From NCBI GenBank assembly GCA_964408455.1, contig CAYOZN010000005.1:1-64000 (forward strand): a stretch of 64,000 nucleotides of DNA, read 5' to 3'. Under the pieces are notes generated by a model. That model was not told the origin of the DNA and did no database searches. It saw only the letters and a program-made list of their open reading frames with translations. Source of the DNA: CAYOZN01 sp964408455 (GTDB lineage: Bacteria; Planctomycetota; Phycisphaerae; UBA1845; UTPLA1). The number at the start of each line of letters is the position of its first letter. Position 1 is the stretch's first letter. Shown in pieces: positions 17,016 to 25,398 of the stretch. Position numbers and translations under genes: made by a program.

Positions 17016-17078
17016 GCGTCGGAACGCCCTGTAAGGCGAACTCCAGGGAACCCCCTTGCGGCAAACTGGAGGCAGACG

Positions 17079-17450
17079 ATGAACATCCTGTTGTGGGTCC
17101 TGCAGATGCTCGCTGCACTCCTGTACGGAGCGTCGGGCGTCTTGAAGATCTTCATGTTCGATGAGATAAGCAGGGACGTCAGGTCCTTTGATGCGTTGCC
17201 TCGCGAAGCCTGGATGGCCCTGGGCATCATTGAACTGGTCTGCACGGTCGGGCTTATTGTCCCCGCCGCGTTTCATTGGCGGCCGAGGCTCACGGGCGTG
17301 GCCGCCGCGGTGCTGGCGCTCGAGAGCCTCGTGTTCATTGGTGTGCACGTCAAGACCAACGAAATCGCGCCCATTATCATGAGCGCCGTGCTGGGCCTCA
17401 TCATGGCGTTCATCGCCTACGGCAGGCTGGTGCTGAAGCCGATCCGGTGA
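17079..17450 (+). CDS. DoxX-like membrane protein
   Basis: Encodes 123 residues with four membrane segments. LLYGASGVLKIF and LGIIELVCTVGLIVPAAF are DoxX-like features. GGAGG precedes the ATG by six bases. Last gene of the HTH-SRPBCC operon. DoxX proteins are linked to respiratory or redox membrane complexes in some species; the role here is unknown. Confidence 0.87.
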   Translation: MNILLWVLQMLAALLYGASGVLKIFMFDEISRDVRSFDALPREAWMALGIIELVCTVGLIVPAAFHWRPRLTGVAAAVLALESLVFIGVHVKTNEIAPIIMSAVLGLIMAFIAYGRLVLKPIR

Positions 17451-17536
17451 CCCGCGGGCGTTCCGCAAGCGCGCGCAATACACGAGACACCACTGCATTG
17501 ATGTCTGGTGGCCGGCTCGGAAGTGCCACGTTGGCG

Positions 17537-18139
17537 TCATTTTTTGCAGGCGAGTACCTGCACGACGGACGCCTCTCCACTGTGGAACTGTCCTTCGGAC
17601 ACGTTTCGCACCAGGGCGGCCTGATGTTCGATCTTCAGCCCATCCAGTTCGCCAACGATGACCTCCAGGGATGCGAGAAGCGTTGGATCGCTCGGGCCGC
17701 CGGTTCCCCGCCCGATCTGGTCGGGTGCGTAGGCTTCGAGCAGAAAAACGCCGCCGGGCCTGAGCCACTGGCAGACGCGCTCGTGCACGGCCGCGCGAAG
17801 CGGAGCCGGGACGTGAACGAAAATGGAGGAGATGACGTCGAATGAATCGCGCTCGGCGACGAATTGCCGCAGATCGACGGCCTGTGTGCGGAGCGACAGG
17901 CCGCGTGCGCGGGCGAGCGATTGCGCCTTCTGCATTCCGACCGCGCTCTGATCCACGGCGAGGACATCGAGCCCGCGCGACGCGAGGAACAAGGCATTCC
18001 GGCCTTCGCCCGCGCCGATGTCGAGGGCATGACCAATTTTCGGGAGGCGCCCCGCCATCTGGGCAAGAAAGTCATTGGGCGCCTCGCCGTAGGCCAGCTC
18101 ATCGGCAGCGTAGCGTTGATCCCAGAAGTCGCTCGACAT
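17537..18139 (-). CDS. Class I SAM-dependent methyltransferase
   Basis: Encodes 200 residues from MSSDFWDQRYA; an ATG nine codons earlier is less likely. ALDIGAGEGRNALFLA is the SAM-binding motif I, VLAVDQSAVG motif II and DVISSIFVHVPA the acidic loop. The FWDQRYAADELAYGEAPNDFL start is like TehB/SmtA-type thiol or tellurite methyltransferases. Substrate not known. Confidence 0.9.
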   Translation of the reverse strand: MSSDFWDQRYAADELAYGEAPNDFLAQMAGRLPKIGHALDIGAGEGRNALFLASRGLDVLAVDQSAVGMQKAQSLARARGLSLRTQAVDLRQFVAERDSFDVISSIFVHVPAPLRAAVHERVCQWLRPGGVFLLEAYAPDQIGRGTGGPSDPTLLASLEVIVGELDGLKIEHQAALVRNVSEGQFHSGEASVVQVLACKK

Positions 18140-18184
18140 TGTGCAGATAATAGAATGTTTCGGCACTGAAAGTCGATTCAGGCC

Positions 18185-18763
18185 CTACTTCGCCCAGATC
18201 TCCCGAAACTTCAATCCCTTCAATCCGTGCTTTTCGACGGCCGCCTTGAAGCTGCACAGCGGATCGTCGTCCTCCTCCCAACAGAAGGTCGCCCCCGCGG
18301 CGCCATAGGGAATCTTGAAGATCGATGACTCCGGGAAGAACCGCGGGTCGAATACGTATCCACCGGGGGAGTCGTCCACCGCCAGCCGTTCGCCATCGTC
18401 GCCGAGTATCCATCCACAGCGATCGCCATCGAGGCAATCTTCGCAGACCGTCACGTTGAGAAGGTGAAGCGTCTGCCGGCCGACCGGCAACGGCAACACC
18501 TCACCCGCCATTTCGAAAAACGCCTGAATGAGCGGGAACGCCTCGGGCGTGGCGGCGAAGGCGGCGTCGGAATTCACACTCCAGAGGTCCGGCGCGTTTT
18601 TCTTCGGGCTCATGATCTTCATCGCGGGCGACGCCCAGCCGGTGGCCTTCGAGCGGCCATCGAACCAGAGCGGGCTTTCCTCGATGAGTTCGTGAATGGC
18701 CGGATCGGCCGGCAACAGGCTTTGAAAATCGTTCACGGCGCCGACGATTTGAAAAACGCGCAT
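18185..18763 (-). CDS. Hypothetical protein, possible DUF1629/Imm11-like
   Basis: Encodes 192 residues from the ATG at 18763. Features are WASPAMKIMSPKKNAPDLWSV near the N-terminus, the CEDCLDGDRCGW Cys cluster, and the C-terminal GLKGLKFREIW that recalls DUF1629 (Imm11) proteins, some of which are immunity factors. No toxin gene is adjacent, so an immunity role is only a suggestion. Confidence 0.55.
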   Translation of the reverse strand: MRVFQIVGAVNDFQSLLPADPAIHELIEESPLWFDGRSKATGWASPAMKIMSPKKNAPDLWSVNSDAAFAATPEAFPLIQAFFEMAGEVLPLPVGRQTLHLLNVTVCEDCLDGDRCGWILGDDGERLAVDDSPGGYVFDPRFFPESSIFKIPYGAAGATFCWEEDDDPLCSFKAAVEKHGLKGLKFREIWAK

Positions 18764-18951
18764 ATGACTTCGGGAGAGGCAATCGGGGCGACTGGACACC
18801 AGTTGAACTCTTCGTGGTTCAGATCGACCTCTGGAGCCCATAAACGTTGGTCTCGAGTACCGGCACTGGGATTCACGCCGTAACCACGGAAGCGCCCAAT
18901 GCGTGTTTAGAGCAAGGGAATAAGGTGAATTTACAGCGGTCGCAAATGCCC

Positions 18952-19896
18952 TCACTCGCCCTTGTCATCCATTTCGTGCCCAGACAACTGAGCAAGACAT
19001 ACAAGCAGGGCCCGTTGGCACGCTGGCGTGAGTTGGGCGGAGTTGTGGCCGACGTCAGCGATCTCGACATAGCGAACACGCGGCGTTTGACCGTGCTTGC
19101 GCGCCAGATCGGCCATGGCTTGTGTCCACGCTTGTGCCCGGGCTACATGGGACCTCCCGGGGTTGCCTGGGATGGGCTTGATTTCGGCCGTATCGCGCGA
19201 GCCGACGATGACCGCGACCGGTGTCTGCGCCGCCTTCACCCAGCCGTTCACATCGGGCGCAATCTCGATCTTCTCCCATGGTTCGTCATCGGCCCAACGG
19301 ATGCGGCGTCGAAGCGGCTTCATGCCGTTGGTCCAGGCCACATCGGGGTCAGGGAAGGCAAACGTGCCCGCCGCGGAAATCACGCCGGCCGAGATACGTT
19401 CCGGGTGCATAACAATGTAGCGGCTGACGAATTGTCCGCCGGCCGAGTGTCCATAGATCGCGAATTTCTCGGGCAAGCCGGCGATCGCTTCGCGCGTCTC
19501 ATCGACAATCGCGTTGACAAACACGTCCGCCCCGACATGGCGACCGAACAGCCCCCGGTAGCCACCTCCCGGACCGGCATGCCCGCCGAAGTTCTCCTGG
19601 TCGAACGCCGGGGCAAGCAGCACAAAGCGCTCCCGGTCCGCGAACGTTGTCCATCGTCCGAGGTAGGCCTGCGCCGCCCGGATCGCTGTTTCTTTCTTGC
19701 CCAGTGAGCCATGCACGAGCACCACCACGCCGCGGATGGTGCCCGCGGGGACGTAGCGAACATACGAGCCGTACTCGTGCCTGAGAGTCGTCGGTTTACT
19801 GCGAACGGGGGAGCCCGCTTGCGATTCGCCAAACGTGCACGCCTGCCCAACATAGACCGTGGTCAGAAGAAGCAGAATCGTAAGGTGACGCGGCAT
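18952..19896 (-). CDS. Exported alpha/beta hydrolase
   Basis: Encodes 314 residues from MPRHLTILLLL, a signal peptide ending in VYVGQAC, a possible weak lipobox. VVVLVHGSLGKKE is the oxyanion strand, YGHSAGGQF carries the nucleophile Ser, VGSRDT the Asp and VGHNS the His. The whole triad is therefore present. It resembles feruloyl-esterase or polyhydroxybutyrate-depolymerase-like hydrolases in layout. Stand-alone gene downstream of tRNA-Pro on the same strand. Confidence 0.87.
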   Translation of the reverse strand: MPRHLTILLLLTTVYVGQACTFGESQAGSPVRSKPTTLRHEYGSYVRYVPAGTIRGVVVLVHGSLGKKETAIRAAQAYLGRWTTFADRERFVLLAPAFDQENFGGHAGPGGGYRGLFGRHVGADVFVNAIVDETREAIAGLPEKFAIYGHSAGGQFVSRYIVMHPERISAGVISAAGTFAFPDPDVAWTNGMKPLRRRIRWADDEPWEKIEIAPDVNGWVKAAQTPVAVIVGSRDTAEIKPIPGNPGRSHVARAQAWTQAMADLARKHGQTPRVRYVEIADVGHNSAQLTPACQRALLVCLAQLSGHEMDDKGE

Positions 19897-20001
19897 TCTC
19901 CTGGTTCCCGGTCCAAAACCCCAGCTCGAATGCGGAATGAGCGCTCCCCAGAGGATAGAGCCCTCTGACGTGCTCGCCGAAGGGCTTGATCTATCGAAAA
20001 G

Positions 20002-20076
20002 TCGGGGCGACAAGATTCGAACTTGCGACCTCGTGGACCCAAACCACGCGCTCTAGCCAGGCTGAGCTACGCCCCG
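20002..20076 (-). tRNA. tRNA-Pro(TGG)
   Basis: A complete cloverleaf of 75 nt on the minus strand. The acceptor CGGGGCG pairs with CGCCCCG, the D arm is GCTCAGCCTGGCTAGAGC, and the anticodon stem CGTGG/CCACG holds loop TTTGGGT (anticodon TGG). The T arm is GCAAG-TTCGAAT-CTTGT, a pairing with one G-T. The discriminator is A and CCA is not encoded. Confidence 0.95.
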
Positions 20077-20093
20077 GTCGAAGAAGAATTGTT

Positions 20094-20122
20094 ATTGTCC
20101 ATCATACACCGCCGCCGGTCAA
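20094..20122 (-). promoter_or_regulatory. Promoter of tRNA-Pro
   Basis: Minus strand TTGACC (20122-20117), 17 bp, GACAAT (20099-20094), ending 17 bases before the tRNA 5' end. Confidence 0.5.
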
Positions 20123-20382
20123 TTTTGATCCCGCGCGGGCTGCGCTCGTGCGGGATGAGTGGCGCTGGGCCTCCGTGGGTCGAAAAAAAGCGGGCGGGGA
20201 CGCCCGCTCCACCGGCGCGTCCGTTGCACCGGCACCCGGTGCGACCGAACCACTTCACCCCTCGGCCCGCCGCATTCGCGACCGCCGCCGGTGGAAACCG
20301 CCGCCCGGCCGGGCTATTCTTTCCCGGCTGTTCAGGCTGGTTCAACCCCCGCAAACCACAACCACACACAAAGGAGAGAAAC

Positions 20383-20970
20383 ATGAAGCTGATCGCGACT
20401 CTGGCGCTGGCATCCTTCGGCGCGGCTGGCATCTTCGCGGGCACGGCGGCCACGACGGCCGATGCCGAGACCTATGGCGTCGACGCGGCCCATTCCAGCG
20501 TGCTCTTTCGCATCAAGCACCTGAACGTGAGCAACTTCTACGGGCGCTTCAACGGCATCGAAGGCCAGTTCACCTTCAGCGAGAGCGACGATGCCGCCAA
20601 CCGGCTCGACATCACGGTCAAGGCCGACACCATCGACACCAACAACGACAATCGCGACAAGCACCTGCGCAGCCCCGACTTTCTCAACAGCAAGCAGTTC
20701 CCCGAGATCACCTTCAAGAGCAAGTCGTTCAAAAAGGACGGCACCGGCAAGTACAAGGTCACCGGCGATCTGACGCTCCACGGCGTGACGAAGGAAGTGA
20801 CCGTCGATCTTGCGCACACGGGCACCGCCGAGAGCGAGCGCATGGGCAAGCGCTGCGGCTTCGAGACCGCCTTCGACATCAAGCGCAGCGAGTATGGCAT
20901 CAAGTACATGCCGGATGGTCTGGGCGAAGACATCCGCCTGATCGTCGCCATCGAGGGCGTGAAGAAGTAA
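20383..20970 (+). CDS. YceI family periplasmic protein
   Basis: Encodes 195 residues with a signal peptide (cleavage after TADA, about residue 28). YGVDAAHSSVLFRIKHLNVSNFYGRFN, LRSPDFLNSKQFPEITFKS and VTGDLTLHGVTKEV are classic YceI motifs. The fold is a lipocalin-like barrel that binds isoprenoids such as polyprenyl chains. AAGGAGAG lies just before the ATG; the open frame upstream runs antisense through tRNA-Pro and is not used. Confidence 0.95.
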   Translation: MKLIATLALASFGAAGIFAGTAATTADAETYGVDAAHSSVLFRIKHLNVSNFYGRFNGIEGQFTFSESDDAANRLDITVKADTIDTNNDNRDKHLRSPDFLNSKQFPEITFKSKSFKKDGTGKYKVTGDLTLHGVTKEVTVDLAHTGTAESERMGKRCGFETAFDIKRSEYGIKYMPDGLGEDIRLIVAIEGVKK

Positions 20971-21002
20971 CGACAGCACAGTCACAGACGGCGTGTTGGC
21001 AG

Positions 21003-21116
21003 TCAGAGCCGGTGTGTCCGCACGCCGGATCGCGCGCGCGGACGACGGCGCTCGCAATATAAAGAGCAATCGCGATTAGTCGCACGCCATCCGGGCCGGG
21101 GACGGCCCGGCTCTGA
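21003..21116. repeat. 114-bp element bounded by 10-bp inverted repeats
   Basis: TCAGAGCCGG (21003-21012) and CCGGCTCTGA (21107-21116) are perfect inverted repeats at the ends of most of the spacer between the YceI gene and the next gene. A second stem, CCGGGCC/GGCCCGG (21091-21097 with 21104-21110), lies at its right end. A related hairpin is at 60190-60215. Confidence 0.6.
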
Positions 21117-21120
21117 CACG

Positions 21121-22002
21121 ATGTTCACGACCCGCACCATCATCGAGATCTTTGCCCAGCCCGCAGCCGCCGCACTGGTGATTGCCGCGGTGCTGTTCGC
21201 GCTGTCGCGCAATAGGTCCAAGTCGCACCCGTCGCACCGGCTTGGCGGTCTGGTGATTGCGGCCGCCTATCTCGCAGGGCATGCCTGCCACTTTCCATTG
21301 CCGGACTGGCGAAACTGGCAGATGGTGGACGCCTGGCAGTGGCTGCTGCCGGGTGTCGCGCTTCTGGCACTCCTCTGCGTCATCGACGCGGTCGCGAATC
21401 GGGCCTGGCTGCGCTGGGTCCTGCGGCTGGCCGCCGTGGCGGCCCTGACGGCGATCACGTTGCAACCCTTCGCGTCCAACACCTGGACCAGCGCACAAGC
21501 GTGGCAATGGATCGGCGGCATCGCTTTGTGCGGCGCGGCGTGGTGGGCGATGGCGGAGGCATCCGATCGCCGGATGCATGCCAACTGGTTCGCGGCGAAC
21601 TGGCTGATGATCACCATCGGCGTAGCGGCGCTGCTCATCCTCTCGGGCACGCAGCGTTTCTTCGAACTTTGCGTGATGCTCGGCGCCGGCCTGGGCGCGG
21701 CGATGCTGCTGCACATCGCCGGCCGCGTGCAGCTCGCCCGTGGTCTCTATGCCGTCACGCCGTTCGTGCTGCTGGGGCTGTGGATCAACGCGTGGTTTTA
21801 CCTGGAGATCGACTGGTGGCGAATCGCCGCACCGGCCGCCGCCCCATTCGCTGCGTGGGCGGGCAGTTTGTTGCCGCAGCGCGTGGCGCGGCGCCCGTGG
21901 GCCGTCGCACTGGTGCGACTCGCCGCCGTCAGTGTCGTCCTCGCGGCCGCCGTGGTGCCGGCCGTGTGGCAGTATGAGCCCGACCCGTACGCGGGATATT
22001 GA
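21121..22002 (+). CDS. Multi-spanning membrane protein
   Basis: Encodes 293 residues with about eight to nine hydrophobic segments and many Trp and Ala. No motif is recognised. The sequence MHANWFAANWLMITIG in the middle and FYLEIDWWRIAAPAAAPF later may be amphipathic re-entrant parts. The stop codon falls inside the left arm of the repeat element starting at 21994. Confidence 0.7.
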   Translation: MFTTRTIIEIFAQPAAAALVIAAVLFALSRNRSKSHPSHRLGGLVIAAAYLAGHACHFPLPDWRNWQMVDAWQWLLPGVALLALLCVIDAVANRAWLRWVLRLAAVAALTAITLQPFASNTWTSAQAWQWIGGIALCGAAWWAMAEASDRRMHANWFAANWLMITIGVAALLILSGTQRFFELCVMLGAGLGAAMLLHIAGRVQLARGLYAVTPFVLLGLWINAWFYLEIDWWRIAAPAAAPFAAWAGSLLPQRVARRPWAVALVRLAAVSVVLAAAVVPAVWQYEPDPYAGY

Positions 22003-22065
22003 CTACGGGTGCCACTGCTCTGTAAGCAGTGCGAAGTTGAGCAGCCATCCAATTAGTCAATATCC
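21994..22065 (+). repeat. Hairpin repeat copy enclosed by a 12-bp inverted repeat
   Basis: The 19-base palindrome (here with one change, TAAGCAGTG in place of TGAGCAGTG) at 22012-22031 is preceded by GGGTGCC. It is enclosed by a perfect inverted repeat GGATATTGACTA (21994-22005) and TAGTCAATATCC (22054-22065). The left arm includes the stop codon of the membrane protein gene. Confidence 0.8.
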
Positions 22066-22138
22066 TTAATTACGCCGCGGTCGTTTATGAATATCCCTTC
22101 CCGGCACCAACGTGCAAGTGCACACAAACGCAGCCTCG

Positions 22139-22164
22139 CACTGCTCACAGAGCAGTGGCACCCG
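22139..22164 (-). repeat. Hairpin repeat copy (opposite orientation)
   Basis: CACTGCTCACAGAGCAGTG followed by GCACCCG, identical to the units at 595-760. On the minus strand it follows the stop of the Cys/Met PLP enzyme by about 78 bases. A degenerate further copy, CACTGCTCCACAGCCGTGG, is at 22193-22211. Confidence 0.8.
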
Positions 22165-22241
22165 TTATCCGTGGCACACCCGCTCGATTCCGCACTGCTC
22201 CACAGCCGTGGCAATCGACCCGGTTCAGTTCCCCGTCTGCG

Positions 22242-23414
22242 TCATTCATTGTCGCACGCCCGGTTCAGCGCCTGATACAAGTCCGCCTTCAAATCCTCGA
22301 CCGACTCCAGCCCGATGGAGAGTCGCACCAGCCACACCTTTTCCCCGTTTTCCGGGTCCGTCGCATGCAGCGGAATCGCCAGGCTTTCGAATCCGCCCCA
22401 GCTCACCGCGATGCAGAAATATCGCAGCGCATCGACGAACGCGAACGTCCGCTCCCGCGTGCCGTCGCGCAGCACCAGGCTCATCATGCCCGATTGCCCG
22501 CGCATCTGCCTTCGCGCCAGGGCCGCCTGCGGGTGCATCTCCAGCCCCGGATAGTGCACGCGGGCCACGCGCGGGTCGCCGGCCAGCATGCGTGCAATCG
22601 GCATGGCACTTTTCTGGTGCCGCTCCATCCGTACCGGCAGCGTCCGCAGGCCGCGCAGCATCAGCCAGCTTGCGAACGGATCGAGAATACCGCCCAGCAG
22701 CTCGCCCTCGAACCGCGCGATCGATTTGATCCGCTCCGCACCCCCCGCCACCACGCCGGCGACCAGATCGGAGTGACCGCCGAGATACTTGGTCGCCGTG
22801 TGCACCGACAGATCGATGCCCAGCTCGCACGGGTTCTGAAAGAACGGCGTCGCATTCGAGTTGTCGCAGATCGTCGCGATGCCGCGCGACTTGGACAGCG
22901 CGGCCACCGCCCGCAGGTCCTGTAGCTCGAAGAACAGGCTCGACGGCGACTCAAGGTAAATGAGCTTCGTGTTCGGGCGAATCGCCTGCTCGAATTCGGC
23001 GACTTCGACGCCGCGCACGTACGTCGTCTCGATGTTGAACTTCGGCAGGTAGCTCGAGAAGAGCGCCCGCGTCGGCCCATACACCGTTTCGACGGTGACG
23101 ATGTGATCGCCGGCCTTCACGCACGAGAGCACCGCGCCGGCGATGGCGGCCATGCCCGAGCCGAACGTCCGCGCCGCCGCGCATTTCTCCAGCGCGGCGA
23201 TCTTCCGCTCCAATATGTCCGTCGTGGGATTGGCGACGCGCGTATAGTCGTAGCGCTCGCCGCCGGTCTGCCGCCGTACGAACGACTCGCAGTCGGGATA
23301 CGTGAATGTCGAGTTCTGGTAGATCGGCGGTGCGGCAGCGCCGAGGTGCAGCTCGCGGTCCTCGCCGAAGTGCATGCAGAGCGTGTCGAAGCCGGGCAGG
23401 CCGGTGGCGGTCAT
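22242..23414 (-). CDS. Cys/Met metabolism PLP-dependent enzyme (cystathionine synthase/lyase type)
   Basis: Encodes 390 residues from MTATGLPGFD. The family makes or cleaves cystathionine or related thioethers. Visible features are YDYTRVANPTTDILERKIAALE at the subunit contact, FGSGMAAI, the Asp region CDNSNATP, and SVHTATKYLGGHSD with the PLP Lys209. SWGGFESLAIP near the C-terminus is the usual carboxylate-binding segment. Whether it acts as synthase, beta-lyase or gamma-lyase cannot be told by eye. GAGGACT precedes the start. Confidence 0.93.
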   Translation of the reverse strand: MTATGLPGFDTLCMHFGEDRELHLGAAAPPIYQNSTFTYPDCESFVRRQTGGERYDYTRVANPTTDILERKIAALEKCAAARTFGSGMAAIAGAVLSCVKAGDHIVTVETVYGPTRALFSSYLPKFNIETTYVRGVEVAEFEQAIRPNTKLIYLESPSSLFFELQDLRAVAALSKSRGIATICDNSNATPFFQNPCELGIDLSVHTATKYLGGHSDLVAGVVAGGAERIKSIARFEGELLGGILDPFASWLMLRGLRTLPVRMERHQKSAMPIARMLAGDPRVARVHYPGLEMHPQAALARRQMRGQSGMMSLVLRDGTRERTFAFVDALRYFCIAVSWGGFESLAIPLHATDPENGEKVWLVRLSIGLESVEDLKADLYQALNRACDNE

Positions 23415-23525
23415 GGGGAGTCCTCCTGTTCGCCGCATTATTTAGCCGCCGAGCCCGCCCGGCGAGTACTCCCGGGCGGCGGCGGCGGCGTGACCCATGT
23501 CGTCATCCGCCATTACAATCCTGCC

Positions 23526-23984
23526 ATGCCGGTCGAATGCCCACGCTGTCGCACGCCCGTGCCGCTGAGCCGCAGGATGTTCAAGGCCTGGGCCTGGGCG
23601 CGATGGGACTGCGCGACGTGCGGCTCCACGCTCGGCTTCAGCATGCGACGACGGCTTTTAATGGCGCTCGTCATGATGGGCGTGTTTGTAATGGGGAATG
23701 CTGCGGGCGTGATGCTGCTGCGCCAGAATCTGCAACTCTGGATGGTGGCCGCCGGTGTGCTGGTCATTCCCATCCTGGCGACCGGGCTCGCCATGAAAAT
23801 GGAGCGCATCGTCCTCCACGTGCCGCGCGGCCATTTCTGCGACGGATGCGGGTATAACCTGAGCGGCAACACCAGCGAGAAATGCCCGGAGTGCGGGCGC
23901 GAGTTCACCATACCTCGTGCGATCGTCGTGACGCAGCCGGTGAATAGCGGCCCCAATGTTGACTGCGACACGTCAGCCGCATGA
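23526..23984 (+). CDS. Membrane protein with two zinc ribbons
   Basis: Encodes 152 residues. The N-terminal CPRCRTPVPLS...WDCATCGSTLGF is one ribbon, two membrane segments follow (residues 43-65 and 72-92), and the C-terminal CDGCGYNLSGNTSEKCPECGREF is a second ribbon of the type common in planctomycetes. The stop overlaps the next ATG by four bases, so it is translated with the amidotransferase gene. Confidence 0.8.
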   Translation: MPVECPRCRTPVPLSRRMFKAWAWARWDCATCGSTLGFSMRRRLLMALVMMGVFVMGNAAGVMLLRQNLQLWMVAAGVLVIPILATGLAMKMERIVLHVPRGHFCDGCGYNLSGNTSEKCPECGREFTIPRAIVVTQPVNSGPNVDCDTSAA

Positions 23985-24565
23985 TCCTCCTCATCGACAA
24001 TTACGACTCCTTCACCTGGAACCTCGTCCAGCGCCTCGGCGAGATCGGCCTCGCACATCCGGAACTGAAGCACGAGATCCGCGTTGCGCGCAATGACGAG
24101 ATGACGATCGATCAGATCGACGCCCTGGCGCCCGAGCGGCTGATCATCTCGCCCGGCCCCGGCACGCCGCTGGATGCCGGCATCAGTAATGACGCCATCC
24201 GCCATTTCGCGGAGCGCATCCCGGTGCTGGGCGTGTGCCTCGGCCATCAATGCATCGGCCACGTCTTCGGCGGCATCGTCGAGCGCGCCACGCGCATCAT
24301 GCACGGCAAGACGAGCGAAATCTTTCACGACGGCCGCACGCTCTACGCCGGCCTGCCCATTCCCTTCGTCGCCACGCGCTATCACTCGCTGATCGTCCGC
24401 CCGGGCTCATTAAACGGCGAATTCGAAGTCTCTGCGTGGACCGACCAGGATGAGATCATGGGCGTGCGCCACAGGCACTGGCCGCTGGAGGGCGTGCAGT
24501 TTCATCCGGAGAGTTTCCTGACCGGGGAGGGGAGCAGGCTGCTGGAGAATTTTCTGCGGCGATAG
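23981..24565 (+). CDS. Anthranilate/aminodeoxychorismate synthase glutamine amidotransferase
   Basis: Encodes 194 residues of a class I glutamine amidotransferase that releases ammonia for chorismate amination in tryptophan or folate synthesis. The triad is visible: Cys86 in GVCLGHQC, and His/Glu in VQFHPES (about 175 and 177). LLIDNYDSFTWNLVQ and ISPGPGTPLDAG are TrpG/PabA signatures. No trpE or pabB neighbour is present, so the pathway cannot be assigned. Confidence 0.93.
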   Translation: MILLIDNYDSFTWNLVQRLGEIGLAHPELKHEIRVARNDEMTIDQIDALAPERLIISPGPGTPLDAGISNDAIRHFAERIPVLGVCLGHQCIGHVFGGIVERATRIMHGKTSEIFHDGRTLYAGLPIPFVATRYHSLIVRPGSLNGEFEVSAWTDQDEIMGVRHRHWPLEGVQFHPESFLTGEGSRLLENFLRR

Positions 24566-24585
24566 GTTTGGGGAATCTTGAATGT

Positions 24586-24677
24586 TGAATGCTGAATTAT
24601 GAATGCAGGCTCATGAAAGCTGGATGTTGAATACGGCGCGCATCATCCATTGCATCCTGCATTCGAGATGCAGCATT
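24586..24677. repeat. Imperfect long inverted repeat between convergent genes
   Basis: Arms 24586-24608 and 24655-24677 (GAATGCTG...GAATGCAGG) match at about 19 of 23 positions around a 46-base loop. The spacer is rich in TGAAT/ATTCA words and much more AT-rich than its surroundings. Confidence 0.7.
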
Positions 24678-24679
24678 CA

Positions 24680-25291
24680 TCATTCCTCATTCAAACTCCC
24701 CTCCCGCCCAGTCCGGCTCATCACGATGCTCAGCAGTTCACGCTCGAGCGCGGTATCGCGGGACACGTCGGTCCACGACTGCTCCTTCGCGGGATCCACC
24801 CCCGCCTCGCGCTCAATCGGCGTCGCATTCGGAACGTCGTTAAACTCCCGCTGGGACTGAAACGTCCGCCGGTCGGCCGTATCCAGTCGCTGGACGCGAA
24901 CCTGGCATCGCACGACCGATCCCGATTCCGCAGGCGTGATCCAAATGGTGGCCATGCGGCGGAGGCGATTGCGATAGCCGATGGCGTCGTCGCGAAGCCG
25001 CCCCGTCCCGCCGCGCTGTTCATACTCGACCATCGGACTTTCCACGGTGCCCGAACCCCGATTGGGAAAGGCCTGGCCGAAGAGCTCCCGTATGGACGCG
25101 ACGGATGCGTCAAACGCGATGTCGGACGAAACGCCGGGCAGCCGACGCATCGATGCGCCGCCCTCGCCGGCATCGCGGCCGGACCGCTGCGGATCGTTGC
25201 AGGCGACGCCCGCGGACAGAAGGATCGAAAGCGACACATAAAACGGCAGCGGCAGCCGCAATCGCGGGCGATGTGCGGAAACGCTCGTCAT
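24680..25291 (-). CDS. Putative lipoprotein, unknown function
   Basis: Encodes 203 residues. The signal peptide ends ILLSAGVAC, a plausible lipobox with Cys31. The mature part has a conserved-looking alpha/beta section (IRELFGQAFPNRGSGTVESPMVEYEQRG; RLRRMATIWITPAESGSVVRCQVRVQRLDT) typical of small secreted planctomycete proteins. No family recognised. Divergent from lpxK. Confidence 0.7.
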   Translation of the reverse strand: MTSVSAHRPRLRLPLPFYVSLSILLSAGVACNDPQRSGRDAGEGGASMRRLPGVSSDIAFDASVASIRELFGQAFPNRGSGTVESPMVEYEQRGGTGRLRDDAIGYRNRLRRMATIWITPAESGSVVRCQVRVQRLDTADRRTFQSQREFNDVPNATPIEREAGVDPAKEQSWTDVSRDTALERELLSIVMSRTGREGSLNEE

Positions 25292-25398
25292 GTGGGAATC
25301 TCCAGGATGCGGCGCGGCGGGTAAACGTAAACGACGCTACTTAATCATCTTACCCCACCGGCGTCAACGCGGCGGATTTGGGGTAAACTCTGCGCCGA

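Noticed and set aside
20023..20382. N-terminal extension of the YceI gene
   Set aside because: The frame runs antisense through tRNA-Pro; the ATG at 20383 has AAGGAGAG and a signal peptide.
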